Of a stretch of 64,000 nt of DNA, positions 11,101-20,000 are shown one piece after another. This DNA comes from Limnoperna fortunei (taxonomy: Eukaryota; Mollusca; Bivalvia; Mytilida; Modiolidae): assembly GCA_944474755.1 (NCBI GenBank), contig OX104124.1, forward strand, positions 28,928,452 through 28,992,451. Direction: 5' to 3'. Position 1 is the first letter of the stretch. The number at the start of each line of letters is the position of its first letter. The position numbers were made by a program, and so were the translations under genes. The notes under the pieces were generated by a model, which ran no database searches, was not told where the DNA came from, and saw only the letters and a program-made list of their open reading frames with translations.

Positions 11101-11804
11101 CATGTGGAGTGTGTGGTGAGTGTATGTATTGCACTTCTGCTGACACCATGTGGAGTGTGAGGTAAGTGTAGGTATGATACTTCTGTTGACACCATGTGAT
11201 GTGTGTGGTAAGTGTAGGTATGTACTTCTGCTGACACCTTGTGGAGTGTGAGGTAAGTGTTGGTATGTACTTCTGTTGACACCATGTGGAGTGTGTGGTA
11301 AGTGTATGGTACTTCTGCTCACACCATGTGGAGTGTGTGGTAAGTGTAGGTATTGTACTTCTGCTGACACCTTGTGGAGTGTGAGGTAAGTGTTGGTATG
11401 TACTTCTGTTGACACCATGTGAAGTGTGTGTTAAGTGTATGAATAGTACTTCTGTTGACACCATGTGGAGTGTGTGGTAAGTGTAGGTATGATACTTCTG
11501 TTGACACCATGTGGAGTGTGTGGTGAGTGTATGTATTGCACTTCTGCTGACACCATGTGGAGTGTGAGGTAAGTGTAGGTATGTACTTCTGCTGACACCT
11601 TGTGGAGTGTGAGGTAAGTGTTGGTATGTACTTCTGTTGACACCATGTGAAGTGTGTGTTAAGTGTATGAATAGTACTTCTGCTGACACCATGTGGAGTG
11701 TGTGGTAAGTGTATGTATGGTACTTCTGTTGACACCATGTGGAGTGTGTTGTAAGTGTATGGTACTTCTGCTGACACCATGTGGAGTGTGGGGTAAGAGT
11801 ATAT
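5144..11804 (+). repeat. 46-bp minisatellite built on a 5' splice site (about 145 copies)
   Basis: The consensus unit is GGAGTGTGTG, GTAAGTGTATGTATGGTACT, TCTGCTGACACCATGT (46 bp). Units vary: GTAAGT or GTGAGT; TATGTATGG, AGGTATGAT or TGGTATGAT; a shortened CACCTGCAG form. The first unit overlaps the exon end at 5144-5153 and the authentic donor at 5154. The array occupies almost the whole 6.87-kb intron (5154-12021). Longer blocks recur (about 6131, 8168 and 10121), showing higher-order duplication. Because 46 is 1 modulo 3 and the minus-strand unit lacks stops, very long minus-strand frames (up to 2055 codons) arise; they have no start context, splice signals or domain. Confidence 0.97.
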
Positions 11805-12021
11805 AAGTGGAACACCATTCAAACAAACATAATTTGTCATGTTTTCAAAGATTTAAAATATGAGATGACACCATTATGTTAGATTGAGTACAAAGAATGT
11901 CTTATTGTGCTGTAGAGATTTCATGCATCAGATGATCACAGGATGTTATAAGGTTGTATATGTCAAAAGATCTGTGTAATTGTAGAAACAGTGTGTACTC
12001 AATAATCTGATTGTATTTTAG
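11805..12021 (+). other. Intron 3' end and acceptor
   Basis: About 220 bp of unique AT-rich intron between the array and the acceptor TTGTATTTTAG ending at 12021. An ORF-like start just at the array edge has no support. Confidence 0.6.
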
Positions 12022-12119
12022 TGGTACCAAAAAACAGATACACTTGTGACTTTGAAGATAGTGAATCCTGTATTTTTACTGACTCAAGTAATGATGATTT
12101 TGATTGGACAAGAAGAACG
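12022..12119 (+). CDS. MAM-domain exon 1 (second MAM domain)
   Basis: 98-nt exon, phase 1 in and phase 0 out. It completes a Val codon with the last base of exon 5072-5153, then reads VPKNRYTCDFEDSESCIF and TDSSNDDFDWTRRT before GTAAGA. CDFE-x(5)-C and DDFDWTR are the opening signature of MAM domains, carrying conserved cysteines one and two. The tryptophan of DFDWTR is typical of the family. The short linker (VCVVPKNRYTC) means the second MAM domain follows the first with almost no spacer. Splice sites are TTTTAG|TG and ACG|GTAAGA. Confidence 0.9.
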
Positions 12120-12706
12120 GTAAGATATAAATAGATAGGTAAATGATGTGGATTAAAAAAGTAAACCTTGCAGGTCTGTTGGCAGGATTTCAGATTGGGG
12201 GTGCACTTCCTTACAGCGAGGGGTGTGCACCCCCTGGCTACACTCAGCCTTGCCTATATACGGTCATGATTAGATTGTTTTTATAACCTTTGTCCTTTAT
12301 AACCTTTGTCCATCCACTGAAGCCAAATTATATGTTTTTCTTATGGATCAAGTGGTGTTGTAAAAGCACCAATAGGCCCCTAAGACCAAAACCACCTATT
12401 TGTTGTGTTACAATTATGATAAGAGTCTGTTGTAGCATATGTCTTGTTATCTGTATACAGTATTGCTTTTATTAATATGGACCTCAGATGAACATTTTAG
12501 CCACATTGCCTCCACCCTTGACCGGGGAAAAATCTAGAATCTAATTGAGCTGTATTAGACCAAGTTTGAGATTGTGGAAGTATATTTTTTAAATCCACAT
12601 TGAAAACAACAAAGTTGTCTTTTTTATAAAACAAACTATGTTTTGAATTCAGAAGTTGTAAATGTATTATTTGTTTTTATGAAATAATTTAATTATTTGT
12701 TGCTAG
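12120..12706 (+). other. Intron 1 of the second MAM domain
   Basis: 587-bp intron ending TTGTTGCTAG. It contains a GC-rich patch (about 12180-12250, GGGGGTGCACTT... GTGCACCCCCTGG) with inverted-repeat character, possibly a dispersed repeat remnant. No exon was seen. Confidence 0.6.
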
Positions 12707-12839
12707 GGTACAACACCTAGTAGTGGTACTGGTCCAGATGGTGCTCTAAGTGGATTATATTACATGTACATAGAGGTATCCTCCCCAGTCCAGGATTACC
12801 AGAAGGCTGTGCTGACAACTGAGAACGTGCTATTAAAGT
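12707..12839 (+). CDS. MAM-domain exon 2 (second MAM domain)
   Basis: 133-nt exon, phase 0 in and phase 1 out, reading GTTPSSGTGPDGALSGLYYM, YIEVSSPVQDYQKAVLTTEN and VLLK plus one base. TPSSGTGPD and the G-x-Y-x-Y-I-E-x-S-S-P block are highly typical of MAM domains, where they precede the 'AxLxSP' strand. The splice sites are TGCTAG|GG and AAGT|GTAAGAG. The joint with the next exon makes a Ser codon (T+CC), giving LLKSSPWCLTF, as expected. Confidence 0.9.
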
Positions 12840-12973
12840 GTAAGAGTTACACACTACAATTCTCCAACTTCCTTAAGTTGTTTCTAATAGTAAATATACT
12901 TCAATAACTCAAATAATTATAATAATTCTGGTCTGAATGGTATATATACAATATATAATGTAATATATGTTAA

Positions 12974-13240
12974 GGTATCCGACCCATAATTGACGTCACC
13001 GTTTAATTTAATTTTACGGCCGAGGAATACGGCTTTATTAAATAAATATATTGCTAATTAATATGCAAATTATATATATTGTGCTACTTTGAGTCAATGT
13101 TAACATTTTTGAGCAAAACATTTAGTTACTCAAATAGTATTTCCGATGTTTGCCGAAGATAACCGAGGTCTCCTCCATTGAACACAATGGACATCCGGGA
13201 CACCAATTATGATCACGTGGTCAATTGTGGTCCGGATACC
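12974..13240. mobile_element. TTAA-flanked MITE
   Basis: Terminal inverted repeats GGTATCCGACCC (left) and GGTATCCGGACC (reverse complement of right) bound a 267-bp element. TTAA lies on both sides (12970-12973 and 13241-13244). Further in, AATTGACGTCACC and the complement of GATCACGTGGTCAATT extend partial symmetry. TTAA duplication is the hallmark of the piggyBac superfamily, so a piggyBac-type MITE is the best guess. It has no coding capacity and lies in the intron between MAM exons 2 and 3. Confidence 0.75.
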
Positions 13241-13435
13241 TTAAGTCTTGAATGTCTGTATCCTTAATTATAAGACTTATAAGACATACTCCAGAAAATG
13301 ATGTATTTAACTCCAAATGTAATTTCTATGAATTTATTTGTAATAATGTAGTCAAAGAAAACCACATGGAGTGTGTGTCTTTTCAGTTGTTTAAATTTTT
13401 AGGTAGTTTAATTGATAAATGAATTGTTTTTGTAG

Positions 13436-13614
13436 CCTCCCCATGGTGTCTGACTTTCTCCTACCACATGAAAGGATTCCCAGGGACCCTGGGTGTGGCA
13501 GCTGGTGAAAAAGGTCAAGTTGACACAGCATCTGCAGTCTGGTCAAAAACTGGTTCCCAGGGTGACAATTGGAACACAGTCTCTGTTGACATTCCACAGT
13601 TGTCTAATCCTGAG
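13436..13614 (+). CDS. MAM-domain exon 3 (second MAM domain)
   Basis: 179-nt exon, phase 1 in and phase 0 out, with acceptor TTTTTGTAG and donor GAG|GTAAAT. It reads SPWCLTFSYHMKGFPGTLGV, then GEKGQVDTASAVWSKTGSQG, then DNWNTVSVDIPQLSNPE. It carries the third conserved MAM cysteine. At the DNA level it is about 87% identical to the exon at 3900-4072 outside a small indel window (VDTASAVWSKTG versus VDAFIWFVTG), while the partner exons 4 are only about 63% identical. The minus-strand reading frame over the same bases is a by-product. Confidence 0.92.
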
Positions 13615-14397
13615 GTAAATAAAAGGGAGTTTTTTTAAGTATATAAATAAGGAACATTGGACATTTTGTTTTTGATACAGAATAGTGCTGTATCATTAGA
13701 GTCTGCAGTATAAACCTGATATTTCATGCCATGATACAGTTTGTATCAAAAAGAAAGTGCCTATATTCCTTTTATCTGTAATTTTTCTCTTTACCCAGTA
13801 AATTTTGCAATAAATGACAGTATGTTGTTACTGACTTGATTGGTAATTTACCAAATGACCTGATATATTTGATGATAAATCCCAGTATGTTGTTACTTAA
13901 TTTATCATTGGTACACATTTAACCAAAAATGTACAAACTACAGTTTTAAAGTAGTTATTCAGTGTTTTATGCACTAGTTCTAAACCAAGAAAGTATTTTC
14001 CAGCTTTATGAGAGCAAAGCATTGAGTAAAAAATATTTTACATTAATCTTCTGTTTCAATCTTATTATTTGAAAACATTTCAAAATAAATTATAACATTT
14101 TTTAAGATTTCTCCTCTACATTGTATAAACTTTTCTTCACATGCCACACCAGGACTGTACTATGATGGTTTCCAGTGCTCAACACACGGAGCTTAACACT
14201 TATTTGTTATCATGACATTATTGCCAAAATTTAAATCTGGAGGTGTGTAATTTTTTGAATTAAATTTGGTTAAAACATGTCATTGCAGATCAATTTAGTT
14301 ATATTCATTGGACTTTCTGTAATACCATGAAAAAAAGGAGCTACACTACATTATTGTAGCTAACAAACTGCTTACTTAAAAGAATTATGATATTTTA
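13615..14397 (+). other. Intron 3 of the second MAM domain, 5' part
   Basis: AT-rich intron sequence with no exon or recognised repeat. Confidence 0.5.
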
Positions 14398-14723
14398 AAA
14401 ATGAATCTTAGATGGTCTTCTACAAAGTTGGAGTATTTTGTGCAAATCCTAAATCCAAGATGGCCAACACAGTGTCACATAGCTTAAAATATGACCCTAT
14501 GGGGAAAATAAACTACCAGCTTCTCAGAAACTATCTTGCACATTAAACCAGCAGAATAAAGCTGACATAGTTCTCTTATAATTTTAAGTTTTTTGTTGCT
14601 GATTGGAAATTCAACATGGTTCTTAGAAATGCATCTTTCAGAAACATTCCCACTATGCATTTAATATTAAAATTTGCAAGAAAAGTATTTTGAAGAGCAC
14701 TACAGGCTCTTGAGAACCTCTTA
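14398..14723 (+). mobile_element. Helitron-like 3' fragment in intron
   Basis: The segment GGTCTTCTACAAAGTTGGAG, then CCAAGATGGCCA, is shared with the element at 59311-59886. It ends with the hairpin AGGCTC-TTGA-GAACCT and CTTA, a degenerate form of the CTRR terminus. Confidence 0.55.
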
Positions 14724-14734
14724 TTATTTTTAGT

Positions 14735-15004
14735 GGGGCCTCGGTGGCGGAGTGGTCATGGTAGTTTGTCTACTATTGATCACGTGGTCTGTCAACACTG
14801 TGATTGTGGGTTTGATTCTCACTACAGGCAGGGTGTACTCGACTCTAATCTTAATTGACAAGGATTGCCAGTTTTCCTACTGCAGGTCGCGTGTTTTCTC
14901 TAGCTGGGAAATCCGGCTTCCTCCCCCAATAAAAACTGGACACCATGATATAGCTGAAAAAGTGCTGAAAGTTGAGTTAAACACCACAAAACAAACAAAC
15001 AAAC
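14735..15004 (+). mobile_element. tRNA-derived SINE (plus strand)
   Basis: The head is tRNA-like: GGGGCCTCGGTGGCGGAGTGG carries a pol III A box (TGGCGGAGTGG), and GTGGGTTTGATTCTCAC about 60 bp later is a B box. The long spacing suggests a Leu/Ser-type tRNA ancestor. The body and 3' end (CTCCCCCAATAAAAACTGGA, GCTGAAAAAGTGCTGAAAG, AACACCACAAAACAAACAAA) recur at several places here and resemble SINE tails widespread in molluscs (MetaSINE/Biva type is possible). The 109-codon frame over it is a by-product. Confidence 0.85.
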
Positions 15005-15102
15005 TTATTATTTTTGTATTTGGTTGTAAAATAAATTTTGGGTGTTCACAACTGTATAATACACAAAGTGAATTATACTAATAAATATATATCAACATAG
15101 CA

Positions 15103-15530
15103 TTCTTCCATGATTCATGTCAGAGAAATCCCTTGCAGTTAATAAAGAATTAATAATTTATAATCAAAGAATAAATACATGTTGAAATTATTTGTCAATT
15201 TTATTAAAAAAAAATCCATATTTCTGCATCAGCTGACTAAAGTAGGGAGAACTATTGCTATCAGTTTATACAAACTTTTAAACATTTAATCCATTTTCTA
15301 CTCAAATAACAAAACCAATTTTAAACCAAAGCTTGCATGCTTGGGGCCTCTACAAGGAGTTCTAATTTTGTTATGATCACATGGAAAACATATATATCCA
15401 CCATTACCACCATGAGCAATTCTTTCTTTCAATAATCACTTCTCTAAAATACAAGTCTATAAGTCTGTAAACTTATTTCAAATGATGCATTTGAGTTCCT
15501 TTATGAAGATTTTTGTAAGGCAAAAAACAC
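15103..15530 (+). repeat. Copy of the gene's 3' untranslated region inside an intron
   Basis: This stretch aligns in order with 36220-36505, the sequence just after the stop codon of the MAM gene. Shared blocks include ATTCATG-AGAGA, TAATAATC/TATAATCAAA-AATAAA, TTATTTGT-AATTTTA, TTCTGCATCAGC, ACCACCATGAGCAATTCTTT, ATCACTTCTCTAAAATA and GAAGATTTTT. It carries its own AATAAA at 15170. It is either a relic of a duplicated terminal exon/UTR or a dispersed repeat present in both places. Confidence 0.7.
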
Positions 15531-15645
15531 CATTGGTATCCCCCGGAATTTTTGTCAGACTAAAAAAAACACCTTGGGCATCTCTAGATTTTTGTCAGGC
15601 AAAGAAAATTCTATTGGCATCTCCTGATTTTCATTAAGCAAGATG
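15500..15645 (+). repeat. Degenerate tandem repeat, about 45-50 bp, three copies
   Basis: The pattern TTTTTGT-AGGC-AAA...-ATTGGCATCTCC is repeated three times with drift. No coding content. Confidence 0.55.
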
Positions 15646-15961
15646 ATGTGTTGCATGTTTGGGCATGTAAATTACTAGATTCTTACTGCGGAATGGTTGT
15701 TAAAGCATTTTCCAAAAGGAATTCTCAAAGATGAAAAAGACAGTTTCCTATTAGTTTCTCAATGTCTGAAGCTTTAATAATGTAAAAGAGATGTATATTA
15801 TGTTTGAATTTTGTATAAATGCATCTAAGTTAGAATTTTAAATTTGCTACATTACAAGTAATAGGACTAACTGGTGTTAAAGTGACAAATCACAAAACTA
15901 ACATTGTATTATAACAGCTGTAAATTTCGCCTTATCCATTATTGTACAATAAATGTAATGA

Positions 15962-16235
15962 TTGTTTGTTTTTGCTTTGTTTGAATGGTGTTTTAATGCC
16001 ACTTTCAGCAATTTTTCAGCTATTTCATGGCGTCCAGTTTTTATTGGGGGAGGAAGCCGGAGCACTCGGAGAGAACCCCCTACCTGCGGTAGGAAAATTG
16101 GCAATCCTTGTAAATTAAGATTGGAGTCGAGTACACCCTGTGGGCAGTGAGAATCGAACCCGCAATCTCAGTGTTGACAGACCACGTGATCAATAGTAGA
16201 CGAACTATCTTCACCACTCTGCCACCGAGGCCCCT
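15962..16235 (-). mobile_element. tRNA-derived SINE (minus strand)
   Basis: This is a near full-length copy of the 14735-15004 SINE in opposite orientation. Reading from 16235 downward: AGGGGCCTCGGTGGCAGAGTG, the B-box-like GCGGGTTCGATTCTCACTG, TACTCGACTCCAATCTTAAT, CCTCCCCCAATAAAAACTGG and an A-rich tail. Together the two copies form an inverted pair about 1 kb apart in one intron. Confidence 0.85.
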
Positions 16236-16474
16236 AATTGTAATGAAGGGTTAAGTTCAATGATTGTGATAAGTATTTAGTGATAAAATGTTGTTTGCGG
16301 AATGATAAGGAACTGATCAATCATTCAATGACACAGGTACTGGAATAAATCTTCTTAAGGCTCTAAGAATAAGAATGAAACAATTTTTTTTTTAAAACAC
16401 AAGACCACTCTTTATTTTCAAAATATTCATTTTCAAATTGTTATTACATTATTGATTTCTGAATTTTCTTTTAG

Positions 16475-16556
16475 ATCCAAATTCGTGGAAGTAAAGGAAC
16501 AAGTTATCAGGGTGATATCGCTATTGACAAGCTAATTCTTGAAGAAGGCCAATGTA
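16475..16556 (+). CDS. MAM-domain exon 4 (second MAM domain)
   Basis: 82-nt exon after TTCTTTTAG, phase 0 in and phase 1 out, reading IQIRGSKGTSYQGDIAIDKL then ILEEGQC plus one base; donor GTAAGT. It closes the second MAM domain with cysteine four. The four exons total 492 nt (98+133+179+82), exactly 164 codons, with phase 1 at both outer borders, so the domain is a symmetric shuffling module. The next intron is about 19.6 kb and almost entirely minisatellite. Confidence 0.9.
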
Positions 16557-16647
16557 GTAAGTATTTATTGTATCAGTTACAGAGTTATTGCCCTTTCCTT
16601 GCATTTGATCACAGAAATTATAGGACAAAATTTTTGGCTTTATGCAT

Positions 16648-16765
16648 ATTAAGATTAAAATTGTTTTGGATTAATTAAAAACAAATAGAGAAAAAGTTCT
16701 GGCTTTGCATATTATGATTAAAATTGTTTTGGATTAATTAAAAACAAATAGAGAAAAAGTTCTGG
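16648..16765 (+). repeat. Two-copy tandem duplication, about 60 bp
   Basis: The block ATTAAAATTGTTTTGGATTA, ATTAAAAACAAATAGAGAAA, AAGTTCTGG occurs twice in succession with near identity, implying a recent duplication in the intron. Confidence 0.85.
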
Positions 16766-17070
16766 TTTAACTTTAAAAATCACATAATAAACTATTCAGC
16801 CAATCAAAATTTGAAGTTTCATCCACCCTTGGCAACGGGAGGATTTGCCTTATTAATTATTTTATTCAACCCAGAAAAAAAAATTGTGCACTTTGGATTT
16901 TATTAATGGGAAATCAAAAGTCTAAATTTTTAGCACACCTTTAAACCATCAATAATCTGAAACTAAACAAAATCCAGAAATTGTAAATTTTCTTTCACAT
17001 TTGCTGTCTGATTGTTTCAGTCAGGTGAAATTATTACCAATACTGCTGTTACATTAAGCATGTGCACATT

Positions 17071-20000
17071 CTGTAGGCAAGTATAGTAAGAGTGAGTGGC
17101 TGAGTGTTAGTGGGGTGAACCTGTAGACAAGTATAGTAAGAGTGAGTGACTGGGGGTTAGTGGGCTGTACCTGTAGACAAGTATAGTAAGAGTGAGTGGC
17201 TGGGTGTTTAGTGGGCTGTACCTGTAGACAAGTATAGTAAGAGTGAGTGGCTGGGTGTTAGTGGGCTGTACCTGTAGACAAGTATAGTAAGAGTGAGTGG
17301 CTGGGTGTTTAGTGGGCTGTACCTGTAGACAAGTATAGTAAGAGTGAGTGACTGGGTGTTTAGTGGGCTGTACCTGTAGGCAAGTATAGTAAGAGTGAGT
17401 GACTGGGTGTTTAGTGGGCTGTACCTGTAGACAAGTATAGTAAGAGTGAGTGGCTGGGTGTTTAGTGGGCTGTACCTGTAGACAGTATAGTAAGAGTGAG
17501 TGACTGGGTGTTAGTGGGCTGTACCTGTAGACAAGTATAGTAAGAGTGAGTGGCTGAGTGTTAGTGGGGTGAACCTGTAGACAAGTATAGTAAGAGTGAG
17601 TGACTGGGGGTTAGTGGGCTGTACCTGTAGACAAGTATAGTAAGAGTGAGTGGCTGGGTGTTTAGTGGGCTGTACCTGTAGACAGTATAGTAAGAGTGAG
17701 TGGCTGAGTGTTAGAGGGGTGTACCTGTAGGCAAGTATAGTAAGAGTGAGTGACTGGGGGTTAGTGGGGTGTACCTGTAGACAAGTATAGTAAGAGTGAG
17801 TGACTGGGTGTTTAGTGGGGTGTACCTGTAGACAAGTATAGTAAGAGTGAGTGACTGGGTGTTTAGTGGGGTGTACCTGTAGACAAGTATAGTAAGAGTG
17901 AGTGACTGGGGGTTAGTGGGGTGTACCTGTAGACAAGTATAGTAAGAGTGAGTGACTGGGGGTTAGTGGGGTGTACCTGTAGACAAGTATAGTAAGAGTG
18001 AGTGACTGGGGGTTAGTGGGGTGTACCTGTAGACAAGTATAGTAAGAGTGAGTGACTGGGTGTTTAGTGGGGTGTACCTGTAGACAAGTATAGTAAGAGT
18101 GAGTGACTGGGTGTTTAGTGGGGTGTACCTGTAGACGAGTATAGTAAGAGTGAGTGGCTGGGTGTTTAGTGGACTGTACCTGTAGACAAGTATAGTAAGT
18201 GTGAGTGGCTGGGTGTTTAGTGGGCTGTACCTGTAGACAGTATAGTAAGAGTGAGTGGCTGGGTGTTTAGTGGACTGTACCTGTAGACGAGTATAGTAAG
18301 AGTGAGTGGCTGGGTGTTTAGTGGACTGTACCTGTAGACAAGTATAGTAAGAGTGAGTGGCTGGGTGTTTAGTGGACTGTACCTGTAGACAGTATAGTAA
18401 GAGTGAGTGGCTGAGTGTTAGAGGGGTGTACCTGTAGGCAAGTATAGTAAGAGTGAGTGACTGGGGGTTAGTGGGGTGTACCTGTAGACAAGTATAGTAA
18501 GTGTGAGTGGCTGGGTGTTAGTGGGGTGAACCTGTAGACAAGTATAGTAAGAGTGAGTGGCTGGGTGTTTAGTGGGCTGTACCTGTAGACAAGTATAGTA
18601 AGAGTGAGTGACTGGGTGTTTAGTGGGCTGTACCTGTAGACAAGTATAGTAAGAGTGAGTGACTGGGTGTTTAGTGGGGTGTACCTGTAGACAAGTATAG
18701 TAAGAGTGAGTGGCTGAGTGTTAGTGGGGTGAACCTGTAGACAAGTATAGTAAGAGTGAGTGGCTGGGGGTTAGTGGGGTGTACCTGTAGACAAGTATAG
18801 TAAGAGTGAGTGGCTGAGTGTTAGTGGGGTGAACCTGTAGACAAGTATAGTAAGAGTGAGTGGCTGGGTGTTTAGTGGGCTGTACCTGTAGACAAGTATA
18901 GTAAGAGTGAGTGACTGGGTGTTTAGTGGGCTGTACCTGTAGACAAGTATAGTAAGAGTGAGTGACTGGGTGTTTAGTGGGGTGAACCTGTAGGCAAGTA
19001 TAGTAAGAGTGAGTGACTGGGTGTTTAGTGGGGTGAACCTGTAGACAAGTATAGTAAGAGTGAATGACTGGGTGTTTAGTGGGGTGAACCTGTAGACAAG
19101 TATAGTAAGTGTGAGTGACTGGGTGTTTAGTGGGGTGTACCTGTAGACAAGTATAGTAAGAGTGAGTGACTGGGTGTTTAGTGGGCTGTACCTGTAGACA
19201 AGTATAGTAAGAGTGAGTGACTGGGTGTTTAGTGGGGTGTACCTGTAGACAAGTATAGTAAGAGTGAATGACTGGGTGTTTAGTGGGGTGAACCTGTAGA
19301 CAAGTATAGTAAGTGTGAGTGACTGAGTGTTAGTGGGGTGAACCTGTAGACAAGTATAGTAAGTGTGAGTGGCTGAGTGTTAGTGGGGTGTACCTGTAGA
19401 CAAGTATAGTAAGAGTGAGTGACTGGGTGTTTAGTGGGGTGAACCTGTAGACAAGTATAGTAAGAGTGAGTGACTGGGTGTTAGTGGGGTGTACCTGTAG
19501 GCAAGTATAGTAAGAGTGAGTGACTGGGTGTTTAGTGGGGTGAACCTGTAGACAAGTATAGTAAGAGTGAATGACTGGGTGTTTAGTGGGGTGAACCTGT
19601 AGACAAGTATAGTAAGAGTGAGTGACTGGGGGTTAGTGGGCTGTACCTGTAGACAAGTATAGTAAGAGTGAGTGGCTGGGTGTTAGTGGGCTGTACCTGT
19701 AGACAAGTATAGTAAGAGTGAGTGACTGGTTGTTAGTGGGGTGTACCTGTAGACAAGTATAGTAAGAGTGAGTGGCTGAGTGTTAGTGGGGTGTACCTGT
19801 AGACAAGTATAGTAAGAGTGAGTGACTGGGTGTTTAGTGGGCTGTACCTGTAGACAAGTATAGTAAGAGTGAGTGACTGGGTGTTAGTGGGCTGTACCTG
19901 TAGACAAGTATAGTAAGAGTGAGTGACTGGGTGTTTAGTGGACTGTACCTGTAGACAAGTATAGTAAGAGTGAGTGACTGGGTGTTAGTGGGCTGTACCT

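Noticed and set aside
5118..11285. Minus-strand open frame of 2055 codons (and others of 1676, 1117 and 836)
   Set aside because: Caused by the 46-bp array having few minus-strand stops in any frame. The peptide is a 46-codon period of His/Thr/Tyr-rich repeats, no domain is present, and other frames of the same strand are equally open.
14752..15081. 109-codon plus-strand frame
   Set aside because: It reads straight through a SINE, including its pol III promoter boxes and A-rich tail.
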